Assembly (NCBI RefSeq): GCF_004343585.1
Contig: NZ_SLYW01000002.1
Span: 558,001 to 622,000 of the forward strand
DNA: 64,000 nucleotides
Direction: 5' to 3'
DNA from: Neorhizobium sp. JUb45
Lineage (GTDB): Bacteria > Pseudomonadota > Alphaproteobacteria > Rhizobiales > Rhizobiaceae
Part shown: in pieces, positions 27,224-35,854 of the stretch
Layout: each line of letters begins with the position of its first letter
How positions within the stretch are numbered: the first letter of the stretch is position 1
Program-made: the position numbers and the translations under genes
Notes under the pieces: model-generated
The model's database searches: none
Told to the model about the DNA's origin: nothing
Seen by the model: the letters and a program-made list of their open reading frames with translations, nothing else

Positions 27224-27781
27224 ATGGCATTGAGACGGGGATTGGACAGGTCGATGAGGTTTGGCGCGAAAAGAATACTGCTTGTGTCCCTGCTGTCTGT
27301 CGCCGCGATTCCGATCCTGCTGATTGCCGGTTCTGTTCTCTATGATGGCTGGCGTATCAGTCGCGGCGATTACCCGCTGGCGGACAGGACCGAGGCTAAG
27401 GTCGGCGCGCTTTCCATCACGCTCGAACGATATGTCATCCATCCCTATCTTGCCGAATATCGTCGTGTCCTGACTGTCGTCATGGCGGATGGCAGCAAGC
27501 GTGTCAGCGAGCTTTCCACCGACACCGGCGGTGCGTCACGCATCGATGTCTGTGAGCTCGGTGATGGTGATCTGCGCCTGAGCGACCGTTTCGGGCATTA
27601 TCGGCTCAACCTCGCCGGCAATATCATGCCGGTTAAGACCGTCTCCGTTTCGCAAGCCGGACCCGGTGGCTTGGTCATATCGGCCGGTGTTTCGGGTGAG
27701 GCTCCACAATGCGTGCGAAATCTGGGGCGTTTCGACACGGATGCCGAACGCGGTTACATGTTCCAGCCGACCGCGATCTGA
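27224..27781 (+). CDS. Membrane-anchored protein of unknown function
   Basis: About 185 residues. The exact start is unclear: ATGs at 27221, 27224 and 27254 are all in frame, and the last has a GGACAGG-like site just upstream. One N-terminal hydrophobic segment (RILLVSLLSVAAIPILLIAG) anchors a periplasmic beta-rich domain of about 140 residues with two cysteines (VCELGDG, QCVRNLG). I do not recognise a family. It follows the GH19-like gene on the same strand with about 100 bp between them. Confidence 0.6.
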   Translation: MALRRGLDRSMRFGAKRILLVSLLSVAAIPILLIAGSVLYDGWRISRGDYPLADRTEAKVGALSITLERYVIHPYLAEYRRVLTVVMADGSKRVSELSTDTGGASRIDVCELGDGDLRLSDRFGHYRLNLAGNIMPVKTVSVSQAGPGGLVISAGVSGEAPQCVRNLGRFDTDAERGYMFQPTAI

Positions 27782-27854
27782 GCACAACGCCGATGATTTA
27801 TCGGCATCTGTCCGGGCCACGCTTCCGAGATGCGGCCCGGATGCCCGCCGCATG

Positions 27855-28862
27855 TCAGGCCGGCAGCGGCGCCTGCGGATTGACCAGACCTTCGGCGCGC
27901 AATTCCTGCCAGAAATCGGCCGGGACCTTTTCGTTGAAGGCGGCACTGTCCTCGGCAATGCGCGAGGGCTGGCTTGCTCCCGGAATGACGGCCGCGACCG
28001 CCGGGGTGGCCAGCGAAAACTGCAGCCCCGCCGCCTTCATGCTGACGCCGTGACGGTCGGCGATCGCCTTGATGCTGGCGATCTTTGCCTTCATCTCCGG
28101 CTTGATCGGTGCATATTCGAAATTCGGCCCGCCGACGAGCGCACCCGAACTGTAAGGCCCACCAACCACGACGCCGAGGCCACGCTCGGCGACGATCGGC
28201 ATCACCCGCTGCAACGCCTTGTCATGGTCGAGCAGCGTGTAACGGCCGGCCAGCAGAAAGGCGTCCGGTTTCGGTTCGTCCAGTTCCAGCACCAGTTCGA
28301 TCGGCTCGACGCGGTTGACGCCAAGACCCCAGGCCTTGATCACCCCTTCGTCGCGCAGCCGGTCCAGCGCCTTGAAGGCACCGTTGCGGGCTTCCTCGAA
28401 TTTTTCGAGCCAGCGATCGCCCCAGAAGTCCTGTGCCAGATCGTGCACGAAGGCGATCTCGATATGATCGGTCTTCAGACGCTTCAAACTGTCCTCGATG
28501 GAGCGCAGCGTCGCGTCGTGGCTGTAGTCGTTGACCACCTTGTTGGGCAGGCCGTGGCTGAACACGCCACCCTTTTCGCCCTGATCGCGGGCGCTGACAT
28601 CCTCGATCTCGTCGAGGATCACGCGTCCGACCTTGGTGGAAATCACATACTGGTCGCGCGGCTTGCCGGAGAGCGCTTCACCCATGCGGATTTCGGCAAG
28701 GCCTGCACCATAAAAGGGGGCGTTGTCGTAATAGCGGATGCCATCGTTCCAGGCGGCTTCGACAGTGGCCAGCGCCTCGTCGTCGGGAATGTCGCGGAAC
28801 ATGTTGCCGAGCGGTGCCGAGCCGAAGCCGATACGGCTTGGCAGAATATCCTTGAGGGCCAT
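27855..28862 (-). CDS. Aldo/keto reductase (D-threo-aldose/pyridoxal dehydrogenase-like)
   Basis: 335 residues with a TIM-barrel aldo/keto reductase pattern: GFGSAPLGNMF at the start, YYDNAPFYGAG with the catalytic Asp and Tyr, VISTKVG with the Lys, and EIAFVHDL with the His, completing the tetrad. VIPGASQPSRI near the C-terminus is the cofactor-phosphate region. The sequence is closest in feel to the L-fucose/D-threo-aldose 1-dehydrogenase and pyridoxal 4-dehydrogenase branch, so the physiological reaction may be oxidation of a sugar or pyridoxal with NAD(P). The substrate is an inference. Confidence 0.9.
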   Translation of the reverse strand: MALKDILPSRIGFGSAPLGNMFRDIPDDEALATVEAAWNDGIRYYDNAPFYGAGLAEIRMGEALSGKPRDQYVISTKVGRVILDEIEDVSARDQGEKGGVFSHGLPNKVVNDYSHDATLRSIEDSLKRLKTDHIEIAFVHDLAQDFWGDRWLEKFEEARNGAFKALDRLRDEGVIKAWGLGVNRVEPIELVLELDEPKPDAFLLAGRYTLLDHDKALQRVMPIVAERGLGVVVGGPYSSGALVGGPNFEYAPIKPEMKAKIASIKAIADRHGVSMKAAGLQFSLATPAVAAVIPGASQPSRIAEDSAAFNEKVPADFWQELRAEGLVNPQAPLPA

Positions 28863-29119
28863 GATGTTCTTTCCTCTTTTTCAGCGGAGTTTTTTGGGAG
28901 TGGCCGCGTAAGTGGCCCGCCCGTCCAAACTGTTGATCTCTGAACCTGAGCTTTTAGAAGTGGGGTAGCTGGTCAAGGGCGTCAACCACGTCCACATCGA
29001 CCTCAGTGCCATTGAGGAAAAATCGCTCCGGTATGTGGCCCGAGGCTGGGTGCCTGCGTTTGCAGATATTGCAGACACAGGCCGCTTTTCAGAAGTATCC
29101 CGGAGGCGCAGGCTGTGGC

Positions 29120-29563
29120 CTATTGCTCGATATTGGGCTCCACCAGCCGATGCAGGTTCGCCAGGCATTCCTGCCATCCGAGATAGCAGGATTCGGCGGG
29201 AATGAAGTCCGGCACGCCGGCCTGGGTGATATGCATTTCCGTTCCGCAGGACACGTCTTTCAGCGTCACCGTCACCTCCATCACGCCCGGCATGTTGGGG
29301 TCTTCAAAGCTGTCGGTGTAGCGCAACCGCTCACCGGGTACGAGTTCAAGGAACTCGCCGCCGAAGGCATGGATTTCACCCGTGGTAAAATTGCGGAACG
29401 ACATGCGAAACGTGCCGCCGACCTTGGCATCCAGATGATGCACGGTGCAGGTAAAGCCGTTGGGTGGAAACCATTTGGTCAGTGCGTCTGCCTCGACAAA
29501 GGCGCGGTAAACCTTTTCCGGCTTGGCGGCGAGAACGTGGTGCAGCTTGATCGTGCTTGGCAT
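29120..29563 (-). CDS. SRPBCC (AHSA1/START-like) family protein
   Basis: 147 residues. The start at 29563 is set by CAGGAGGA upstream. A longer frame exists but is unlikely. It has the hydrophobic-pocket fold of activator-of-Hsp90-like SRPBCC proteins: HHVLAAKPEKVYRAFVEADALTKWFPP, GGTFRMSF, GEFLELVPGERLRYTD, and the closing helix YLGWQECLANLHRLVEP. Ligand and role unknown. Such proteins often pair with an ArsR regulator, but none is found here. The 257 bp downstream to the aldo/keto reductase start show no gene I can support. Confidence 0.88.
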   Translation of the reverse strand: MPSTIKLHHVLAAKPEKVYRAFVEADALTKWFPPNGFTCTVHHLDAKVGGTFRMSFRNFTTGEIHAFGGEFLELVPGERLRYTDSFEDPNMPGVMEVTVTLKDVSCGTEMHITQAGVPDFIPAESCYLGWQECLANLHRLVEPNIEQ

Positions 29564-29665
29564 GGTCTGATCCTCCTGTGTTGAACCATTGCTTCCGCCC
29601 AAGGACGAAGGATAAACCGCCGGCCCGACAATGCCGCACGAATTATTTTCTGGGCCGCAAACAGA

Positions 29666-29689
29666 AACGCCCGGCTTTCACCGGGCGTT
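29666..29689 (-). terminator. Terminator of the phytase/esterase-like gene
   Basis: Perfect 9-bp stem AACGCCCGG / CCGGGCGTT with a 6-nt loop, 22 bp beyond the stop at 29711 in the direction of transcription. A short T-rich tail (TTCTGTTT) follows on the minus strand. Confidence 0.75.
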
Positions 29690-29710
29690 CCAGGTCACGA
29701 TGTCTTCGAC

Positions 29711-31066
29711 TTACTTCGCCGACAAAAACTCGCCGACTTCCAGCAGGCTGAATTCGTTGTTGTCTGCCTTGTCGACAGCCCGACCGGCGGAGAAGGGCAG
29801 GTTGTTGTCATTGCCGATGACGATATGGGTGGCATCGACCACGTCGACATTCTCGATCGTCACGAACGGCATGTCATAGACGCCATCCCTGGAGCCGGCC
29901 TTTTTCTTGTTGTCCGGATCCTTGATATTCATCAGGTCGATATAACCGATTTTGCGCACCGCTTTGCCGACATTGGCGTCGCTCATCTCGATCTTGTAGA
30001 CGCGCTTCAGCTCGGCCGGGGCATCGAAACAATCCGGCTTCGGCTGTTTCGGATCGGCGCAGACCTTGTCCTTGATGCCGGCGCCGTTGTCGCGCTCGAT
30101 GACGAGGGCGGTCGTGTCGTCGATCATGTTGAAATCGCCGATCGCCACGCCCTTTTCGGCCAGCGGATAAAGCCAGGAGCGGCCCGTCCAGTTTTTCGAA
30201 GCGATATCGAATTCGATGACGCGCAATGCGGTGCGGCCATCGGCCTGCTCCACCTTGCCGTCTTCGAGGAACAGCGGGCCTTCCAGCAGACCGTAAAGCT
30301 TGGCGCCATCTTTCGACATGGCCATGCCTTCATAACCGCCGGAGCGCTTCAAATTGAACACCGGCATCTTTGCAGTCGGGTTGGCCGGCATGGCGAGCGT
30401 CGGGTTGTCGGGAGACTTGACCGGCTTGCCGTCCACCATGGTCGGCACGACATCGGTCAGCTGGCCGAGCGCATCGACCTTGATCAGGTAAGGACCGAAT
30501 TCTTCGCCGAGCCAAAACCCGTCAGCCACCGGCTGTATCGATTCGATGTCGAAGTCGGCACCCGTCAGGTAACGCTTGTCGGAACCTTCCATGACGATCG
30601 GGAAGGGGGCGATGCGGTTCGGGTCGGACAGAAAGATATTCTTGACCACTTCGACCTTGTTGGTCGCCCAGTCGAATTTCACCTGATGCAGGAACAGCAT
30701 GGCGTCCGACGAATTCGCCTTGGAGCCAAAGCCGTTATCCGACAGCGTCCAGAACGTGCCGTCAGCCATCGTCTTGATGCCCGAAAAACCCTGGATCGGC
30801 TGGCCATCGAATGGCAGCTTGACGTCTGTTACGCGGGCGCCGTCCTTGCCATCAACGGTGCCGAGTTTTTCCGTACGCTTGCCCGGCGCCGTAAATTTGC
30901 CGGAGGTCTTCAGAAATTCGGGTGCATCCGAAGGAGCCGCCGTCACCGTGTTGGCGGGCAGGATGGCCTGGCCGGCGAGCTTTGCCGGAAATTCCTTGTC
31001 GTCTGCAAAAGCGGTTCCGGCAAACAGCGCTGCAAGCGCGACTGTGCTGAGAAGAAGTCGGGTCAT
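29711..31066 (-). CDS. Secreted esterase-like/phytase-like domain protein
   Basis: 451 residues from the ATG at 31066. The signal peptide is TRLLLSTVALAALFAGTAFA-DD. The mature chain contains GFSGIKTMADGTFWTLSDNGFG, TGADFDIESIQPVADGFWLGEEFGPYL, and GGYEGMAMSKDG with LYGLLEGPL. This is the pattern of the esterase-like activity of phytase beta-propeller family, which is periplasmic or secreted. An enzyme acting on phosphate esters would fit the Pho-box-like array just upstream (31121-31149), but catalytic activity is not established for the family in general. Monocistronic, with a terminator downstream. Confidence 0.88.
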   Translation of the reverse strand: MTRLLLSTVALAALFAGTAFADDKEFPAKLAGQAILPANTVTAAPSDAPEFLKTSGKFTAPGKRTEKLGTVDGKDGARVTDVKLPFDGQPIQGFSGIKTMADGTFWTLSDNGFGSKANSSDAMLFLHQVKFDWATNKVEVVKNIFLSDPNRIAPFPIVMEGSDKRYLTGADFDIESIQPVADGFWLGEEFGPYLIKVDALGQLTDVVPTMVDGKPVKSPDNPTLAMPANPTAKMPVFNLKRSGGYEGMAMSKDGAKLYGLLEGPLFLEDGKVEQADGRTALRVIEFDIASKNWTGRSWLYPLAEKGVAIGDFNMIDDTTALVIERDNGAGIKDKVCADPKQPKPDCFDAPAELKRVYKIEMSDANVGKAVRKIGYIDLMNIKDPDNKKKAGSRDGVYDMPFVTIENVDVVDATHIVIGNDNNLPFSAGRAVDKADNNEFSLLEVGEFLSAK

Positions 31067-31120
31067 GGGATCACCTGTGGGGGTTAAGTCTCGGACACAG
31101 GATCGGATTACGCATCGCAC

Positions 31121-31149
31121 ATGACGCGCAAGTGATCGTCATCTGACAG
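31121..31149 (-). promoter_or_regulatory. Candidate Pho box (three half-sites) upstream of the phytase-like gene
   Basis: On the minus strand three heptamers are spaced exactly 11 bp apart: CTGTCAG, CGATCAC, GCGTCAT (6/7, 4/7 and 5/7 matches to CTGTCAT). They end 55 bp upstream of the ATG at 31066. Spacing and gene function both fit PhoB, but the matches are imperfect. Confidence 0.5.
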
Positions 31150-31223
31150 TTCGATGAAGGTTTGATGGCAGGATTTTCGAAAACTTTTAAAGGGCTTGCG
31201 CAGATATTGATTGAATGCGGCCG

Positions 31224-32117
31224 TTACGGCGCATCATTGCGTAATGCCAGCCAGCGTCCCGGCGTCATGCCGAACGTTTTGCGGAAATGGCGGGTGAAAT
31301 GCGCCTGATCGGCAAAGCCGGCATCGGCTGCCGCACTCGCCAGTCCGTCACCCGCTGCCATCGCTCGTTTCGCCCGTTCCAGCCGCCGCATGATGAGATA
31401 GCGGTGCGGACTGGTGCCGAGCAGCCGGCGGAATTGTCGCGCCAGTTCGTAGCGGTCGAGCCCGGTTTCCGCCTCCAGCGTCTCGGAGCGCACCAGCTCG
31501 CCGCACTGGCTTTCGATGAAATTGCGGGCGCGCAGCACTGCTGATTGCGCCGACGTTTTGATCACCTTGCGCGGCGCTCCCGCCTGTCGGCAAAGGCCGG
31601 CGGCCACCCGCATCACCACATCGTCCATGGCGAGATCGCCGGGTTCCTCGTCCAGATCGGCGAGAATGTCGGCCAGCGCCTGCCAGAGGCCCGCATCCGC
31701 CACGATGGGATCGGCGACGAAGGGCAGGGCGGTTCGATGGCCATCGACGGCGCCGATCAGCTCCGGCGGCAGATAGATCATCCGGTAGATCAGCCCGTCC
31801 TCGGTGCCGGCCGCACCGTCATGGAGCTCGTCGGGATGCAGCACGATGACATTGCCGGGATTGCTGAACCGCTCGACGCCGCGATAGCGAAAGGTCTGCA
31901 CTCCATGCAGGGTGAGGCCGAGGGCATAGGTGTCGTGCCGGTGCGGCGAAAAGCCGTTGCCGTGAAAGCGCGCCTCGATGCGCTCGACACCGCGCGACGG
32001 CATGGCGATGCGCAGGCCGTCGGCAAAACGGGGCTTGCACGAACGTTCAAGACCACCTGCAGCGACCGGCGCTAGGTGTTCGGTTCTTTCGATACCCTGA
32101 ACGGAGTTTTCCCGCAT
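31224..32117 (-). CDS. AraC family transcriptional regulator
   Basis: About 297 residues from the ATG at 32117. A cupin-like N-terminal sensor (SPHRHDTYALGLTLHGVQTFRYRG, NVIVLHPDELHDG) precedes a C-terminal AraC DNA-binding domain with two helix-turn-helix units. The second unit includes AGFADQAHFTRHFRKTFGMTPGRW, which is the family signature. The effector is unknown. The ATG overlaps that of the divergent DUF2000 gene (CATG), so the two genes share bases at their starts. The DUF2000 gene is a likely regulatory target, by position only. Confidence 0.9.
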   Translation of the reverse strand: MRENSVQGIERTEHLAPVAAGGLERSCKPRFADGLRIAMPSRGVERIEARFHGNGFSPHRHDTYALGLTLHGVQTFRYRGVERFSNPGNVIVLHPDELHDGAAGTEDGLIYRMIYLPPELIGAVDGHRTALPFVADPIVADAGLWQALADILADLDEEPGDLAMDDVVMRVAAGLCRQAGAPRKVIKTSAQSAVLRARNFIESQCGELVRSETLEAETGLDRYELARQFRRLLGTSPHRYLIMRRLERAKRAMAAGDGLASAAADAGFADQAHFTRHFRKTFGMTPGRWLALRNDAP

Positions 32118-32523
32118 GTTCGACACCAAGATCGCGATCGTTATCCGCGATGACCTCGCCACCTGGCAGAAGCTCAACGTCACCGCCTTTCTGACAAGCG
32201 GCATCGTCGCCCAGTCGCCGGCGATCATCGGCGAACCATACCGGGATGCTGCCGGCCATGTCTACAATCCGATGAGCATCCAGCCGGTGGTGGTGCTTGC
32301 CACCGATCAGGAGACTTTGCGCAGCATCCACAAGCGTGCGCTCGACCATGAGGTGACGACGTCCGCCTATATCGAGGAAATGTTCTCGACCGGCCACGAT
32401 GCCGCCAACCGCGAAGTGTTTGCACAGTTCGGCCCCGAGGGCGCAAAGCTGGTCGGTATCGCGCTGAGGGCGGACAAGAAGGTGGTCGACAAGATCACCA
32501 AGGGTGCCAGGATGCACCCATAG
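32116..32523 (+). CDS. DUF2000 family protein
   Basis: 135 residues, cytosolic. The pattern TKIAIVIRDDLATWQKLNVTAFL, then QPVVVLATDQETLRSIHKRA and KLVGIALRADKKVVDKITKGA, matches DUF2000, a peptidyl-tRNA-hydrolase-2-like fold of unknown role. A GGAG lies upstream. It is divergent to the AraC regulator with overlapping start codons, which suggests regulation by it. Confidence 0.85.
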   Translation: MFDTKIAIVIRDDLATWQKLNVTAFLTSGIVAQSPAIIGEPYRDAAGHVYNPMSIQPVVVLATDQETLRSIHKRALDHEVTTSAYIEEMFSTGHDAANREVFAQFGPEGAKLVGIALRADKKVVDKITKGARMHP

Positions 32524-32616
32524 GGCAGTAATCCCCCTCAAAAGCCTTGGATTGCAAAGATTTTGGCCGGGGCTTATGATTTACGTCTCGGCCATTCACG
32601 GATCGGAGGTGTGACA

Positions 32617-32880
32617 ATGAATGCCATCACGATCAGAAATCTGTCTGAAGAAGCCACGCGCGAGCTCGAGGCGCGCGCGGTCGACAACGGTACGACGGTG
32701 GAGGAGGAGGCTCAGCGGATCTTGCAGGAGATACTCGGTAAAACGGCTGAGGCCGAGGATGACGAGCCTGAGGTTGGCCTTGGCACCGCTCTCCGGCGGT
32801 TGGGCGAAAAATTTCCGGAATTGGCGGATATTGATTTTTCGCGCGATCAAACTCCGGCGAGAGGTCCATCGTTTGAATGA
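32617..32880 (+). CDS. FitA-like antitoxin (ribbon-helix-helix)
   Basis: 87 residues. The start at 32617 follows GGAGGTG. The N-terminal ribbon-helix-helix ITIRNLSEEATRELEARAVDNGTTVEEEAQRIL is typical of FitA antitoxins. The acidic middle and C-terminal tail (AEAEDDEPEVG, FPELADIDFSRDQ) would bind the toxin. The stop overlaps the toxin ATG (ATGA). The pair probably autorepresses through the RHH domain. Confidence 0.9.
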   Translation: MNAITIRNLSEEATRELEARAVDNGTTVEEEAQRILQEILGKTAEAEDDEPEVGLGTALRRLGEKFPELADIDFSRDQTPARGPSFE

Positions 32881-33296
32881 TCATTCTCGATACCAATGTG
32901 ATCTCAGAAGTCGCCAAGACCGATGCGCATCATCAGGTTCAGGCATGGATCGACCGTCAGCAAAGGCGATCGCTCTATGCCACGGCCATTAGCCTCGGCG
33001 AAATCATGTTTGGTATCGAACGACTTCCCGAAGGGCACCGGAAGAGCGCTCTCCGGCAAGGGATGCAGCAGATTTTGCAGCGGTATCTTGCCGGGCGCAT
33101 CCTTTCTTTCGACGAGCGCGCGGCGCGAATTTATGGCCGAATAGTCGCATATGCGAGCGTTCACGGAAAAACCGTTCACATCGCCGACGGCCAGATCGCC
33201 GCAATCGCGCAGGCACACCACTTCACCGTCGCTACGCGCGACACCGCACCGTTCGTGGCGGCGGGTGTATCGGTCATCAATCCATGGGTTATTTAG
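32877..33296 (+). CDS. FitB/VapC-family PIN-domain toxin
   Basis: 139 residues with a complete PIN domain: IILDTNVISEVAK (first Asp), a middle glutamate in SLGEIMFGIERL, and IADGQIAAIAQAHHF plus VATRDTAPF with the remaining acidic residues. These bind Mg or Mn and cleave RNA, often tRNA. Its start overlaps the antitoxin stop by 4 bp, so translation is coupled. Unlike the pair at 17867-18514, this one looks intact. It converges with rnd, whose stop is 7 bp away. Confidence 0.92.
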   Translation: MIILDTNVISEVAKTDAHHQVQAWIDRQQRRSLYATAISLGEIMFGIERLPEGHRKSALRQGMQQILQRYLAGRILSFDERAARIYGRIVAYASVHGKTVHIADGQIAAIAQAHHFTVATRDTAPFVAAGVSVINPWVI

Positions 33297-33302
33297 GCGG
33301 CC

Positions 33303-34448
33303 TTAAAGCTCGACCGCCTCGACCTTCTTGTTGACGAAGCGCAGGGCCACGCCGCCATTGATCAGTTTCAGCGCCACATCGCCGAACAGATCGCGACGCC
33401 AGCCTGAAAGCGCGCCGACTTCGGCATTCTCGCCCTCGGCCGCGATCTTTTCGAGATCGTCGCTATTGGCGATGATCTTTGCGGCCACGCCCTGACGGTC
33501 GGATACCAGTTTCAGGAGAACCTTGAGCAGCTCCACGGCAGCGGCAGTGCCTTCCGGCACATGCACGTGTTTGGGCGCATGCGGCATGTCGGTCTTGGGC
33601 AGTGCAAGGGCTGCATTGACGGCTTCGATGATCGCCGCACCCGAAGAAGAGCGCTCCCAGCCTTTTGGAATGGTGCGCAGACGGCCGAGCGCCTCGGTGT
33701 CTTTCGGCTGCTGCTGGGCAACTTCGAAAATACCGTCATCCTTCAGAACGCGCGAGCGCGGCACATTGCGGCTGCGGGCTTCGCGTTCACGCCAGGCGGC
33801 CACGAATTTCAGGATGGCCAGTTCCGTCGGCTTGCGCAGGCGCGATTTCAGGCGCAGCCAGGCATCGTCCGGATGCATGTCATAGGTGGAGGCGCTTTCC
33901 AGCACCGCCATTTCCTCGCTCACCCAAAGCGCGCGGCCTTCACGTTCCAGCTGCTCTTTCAGCGACAGGTAGACATCGCGCAAATGTGTGACGTCGGCAG
34001 CGGCATAATCCAGCTGCTTTTCGGTCAGCGGACGGCGGCTCCAGTCGGTGAAGCGCGACGACTTGTCGATCTGCACGCCCTTGATGCGGTTGACCAGCTG
34101 GTCATAGGAAATGCTGTCGCCGAAACCGCAAACCATGGCGGCCACCTGCGTATCGAAGATCGGCTGCGGAATGAGATTGCCGAGATGGTGGATGATCTCG
34201 ATATCCTGACGCGCGGCATGAAACACCTTCACCACCGAGGTGTCGGCCATCAGCACGAAGAACGGTTTCAGGTCGATGCCCTTGGCCAGCGGATCGACGA
34301 TCACCTCCAGATCCGGGCTTGCCATCTGGATGAGGCACAGTTCCGGCCAGAACGTCGTTTCCCGCAGGAACTCCGTGTCGATGGTGATGAATTCCGACTT
34401 TGCCAGCTGGATGCAGGCTTCTTCAAGGGCAGCAGTGGTTTCGATCAT
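33303..34448 (-). CDS. rnd: Ribonuclease D
   Basis: 381 residues. The N-terminal DEDDy 3'-5' exonuclease is complete: ITIDTEFLRE (Asp and Glu), VFHAARQDIEI (Asp), and LDYAAADVTHLRDVY (Tyr and Asp). The C-terminal part (about 205-290) is the HRDC domain. RNase D trims the 3' ends of tRNA precursors and other stable RNAs. Upstream, 292 bp separate it from the divergent bestrophin-like gene. Confidence 0.96.
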   Translation of the reverse strand: MIETTAALEEACIQLAKSEFITIDTEFLRETTFWPELCLIQMASPDLEVIVDPLAKGIDLKPFFVLMADTSVVKVFHAARQDIEIIHHLGNLIPQPIFDTQVAAMVCGFGDSISYDQLVNRIKGVQIDKSSRFTDWSRRPLTEKQLDYAAADVTHLRDVYLSLKEQLEREGRALWVSEEMAVLESASTYDMHPDDAWLRLKSRLRKPTELAILKFVAAWREREARSRNVPRSRVLKDDGIFEVAQQQPKDTEALGRLRTIPKGWERSSSGAAIIEAVNAALALPKTDMPHAPKHVHVPEGTAAAVELLKVLLKLVSDRQGVAAKIIANSDDLEKIAAEGENAEVGALSGWRRDLFGDVALKLINGGVALRFVNKKVEAVEL

Positions 34449-34740
34449 GGTCTTCGTCAGGCGGGGAAATAAAGGATCAACCTTCCTTTCCCTTTCAACC
34501 GCTTATGTCAACCACAAGCGGTGCCGATGTGATGTGAAACTGCCATAAGGCGTCACGAACTCACTATAAACAGACGAAACCTGCGGTTTCGACGGTCATC
34601 TGTGCCTGGATGAACGCGGTAAGCGCACTCTGCATATAACACCGAATTTAATCGGAATATTGCATCGCACCTCGTTCTTGCTGCATTGCACACTATGTTC
34701 GAACATTCGAATGTAATGTCGGTGAATGAGGAAGCGTTTC

Positions 34741-35640
34741 ATGGTCTTGCCCCAATCCGCCCGTCTGCATCGTATGCTCGGTTACATCGGCTGGCCGCTT
34801 GCGCTGCTGTTCGTATGGGATATCGCCGTCACGCTGGCTTATGTCTATCTGCCGCATCCGTGGCTCAACCTGCCGGTCCTGCCCATGAGCCTTCTGGGTT
34901 CGGCACTCGCCCTGTTTCTCGGCTTTCGCAACAACAATGCCTATAACCGTTGGTGGGAAGGGCGCACGCTCTGGGGCGCCATGGTCAATGCCTCACGCTC
35001 CTATGGCCGTGAGGTCATGCATCTGATCGACGACAGGCCGGAAAGCCAGCGCTTGCGTCACGATCTTGTCCTGCGTCAGATTGCTTATGTCCAGGCGCTG
35101 CGCTGTCATTTGCGCGGACAGCCTGTCGGCGAAGAAATCGCCGATTTTCTACCAGATGACGAATGCGAAAAATTGCAGAATTTTTCCAACATCCCCAATG
35201 CCATTCTCAACGGCACAGGCGCCATGCTGGCGGAAGCGGAAAAGAACGGCTGGATCGACAGCTTCCGTCGTGTCCAGATCGAGCGTATTCTGGTCGACAT
35301 GAGCAATGCCCAAGGTGGCATGGAGCGGATCAAGAACACGCCGCTGCCGCGCGAATACGGCTATTACCCGACGCTGTTCGTGCATTTCTTCTGCATCCTT
35401 CTGCCGATCGGTCTGGTCGACAGCCTCACCATCTTCACGCCGCTCGCCTCCACCGCCGTCGGTTTCATGCTGCTGGCCATGGACCGCATTGGCGCCGACC
35501 TGCAGAACCCGTTTGCCAACCGCGCCCACGACGTGCCGCTGACCTCGATTACGCGTACCATCCAGATCGATCTGGAGCAGTTGCTGGGCAGGACAGGGGC
35601 GTCAAAACCGGTGCAGCCGGTCGAGCACGTTCTCTGGTAG
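34741..35640 (+). CDS. Bestrophin-like (UPF0187/YneE) membrane channel protein
   Basis: About 299 residues. I prefer the ATG at 34741 because AGGAAG lies six bases upstream. An ATG at 34726 is also in frame. Hydrophobic helices lie at about 15-40 and 45-65, and two more at about 205-255. The motif FRNNNAYNRWWEGRTLWG is the hallmark of bacterial bestrophin-like proteins, which form pentameric ion channels. A 292-bp gap before it holds a TTCGAACATTCGAA-type palindromic stretch at about 34699-34712, with no gene. Confidence 0.9.
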   Translation: MVLPQSARLHRMLGYIGWPLALLFVWDIAVTLAYVYLPHPWLNLPVLPMSLLGSALALFLGFRNNNAYNRWWEGRTLWGAMVNASRSYGREVMHLIDDRPESQRLRHDLVLRQIAYVQALRCHLRGQPVGEEIADFLPDDECEKLQNFSNIPNAILNGTGAMLAEAEKNGWIDSFRRVQIERILVDMSNAQGGMERIKNTPLPREYGYYPTLFVHFFCILLPIGLVDSLTIFTPLASTAVGFMLLAMDRIGADLQNPFANRAHDVPLTSITRTIQIDLEQLLGRTGASKPVQPVEHVLW

Positions 35641-35854
35641 AATTGCAAATACCGGCCGGGTGAGGGCCTATCGTTCCTGCCCGGTCGATCGTAGCGGCGG
35701 CAACAACCGCTGCGTTACGGCACCGCCCTGCGGCCGCAACCCTTGACAAATCGGACTGCCCATGCGCTTTTCGCGCCGATTTTCCATGATTTCGGCCGGG
35801 CTGCTTCGTGCGCCCTGAAAAGGCCGTTAAAAGCATCAGTCCAGGATAAAAGAC

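Noticed and set aside
28881-29177. 98-codon minus ORF between the aldo/keto reductase and SRPBCC genes
   Set aside because: It overlaps the 3' end of the SRPBCC gene, has no motif, and its low-complexity composition fits non-coding sequence. I see no supportable gene in this gap.
34699-34712. Palindromic TTCGAACATTCGAA stretch as a LexA box
   Set aside because: The alphaproteobacterial LexA site is a direct GTTC-N7-GTTC repeat, which is not present here.
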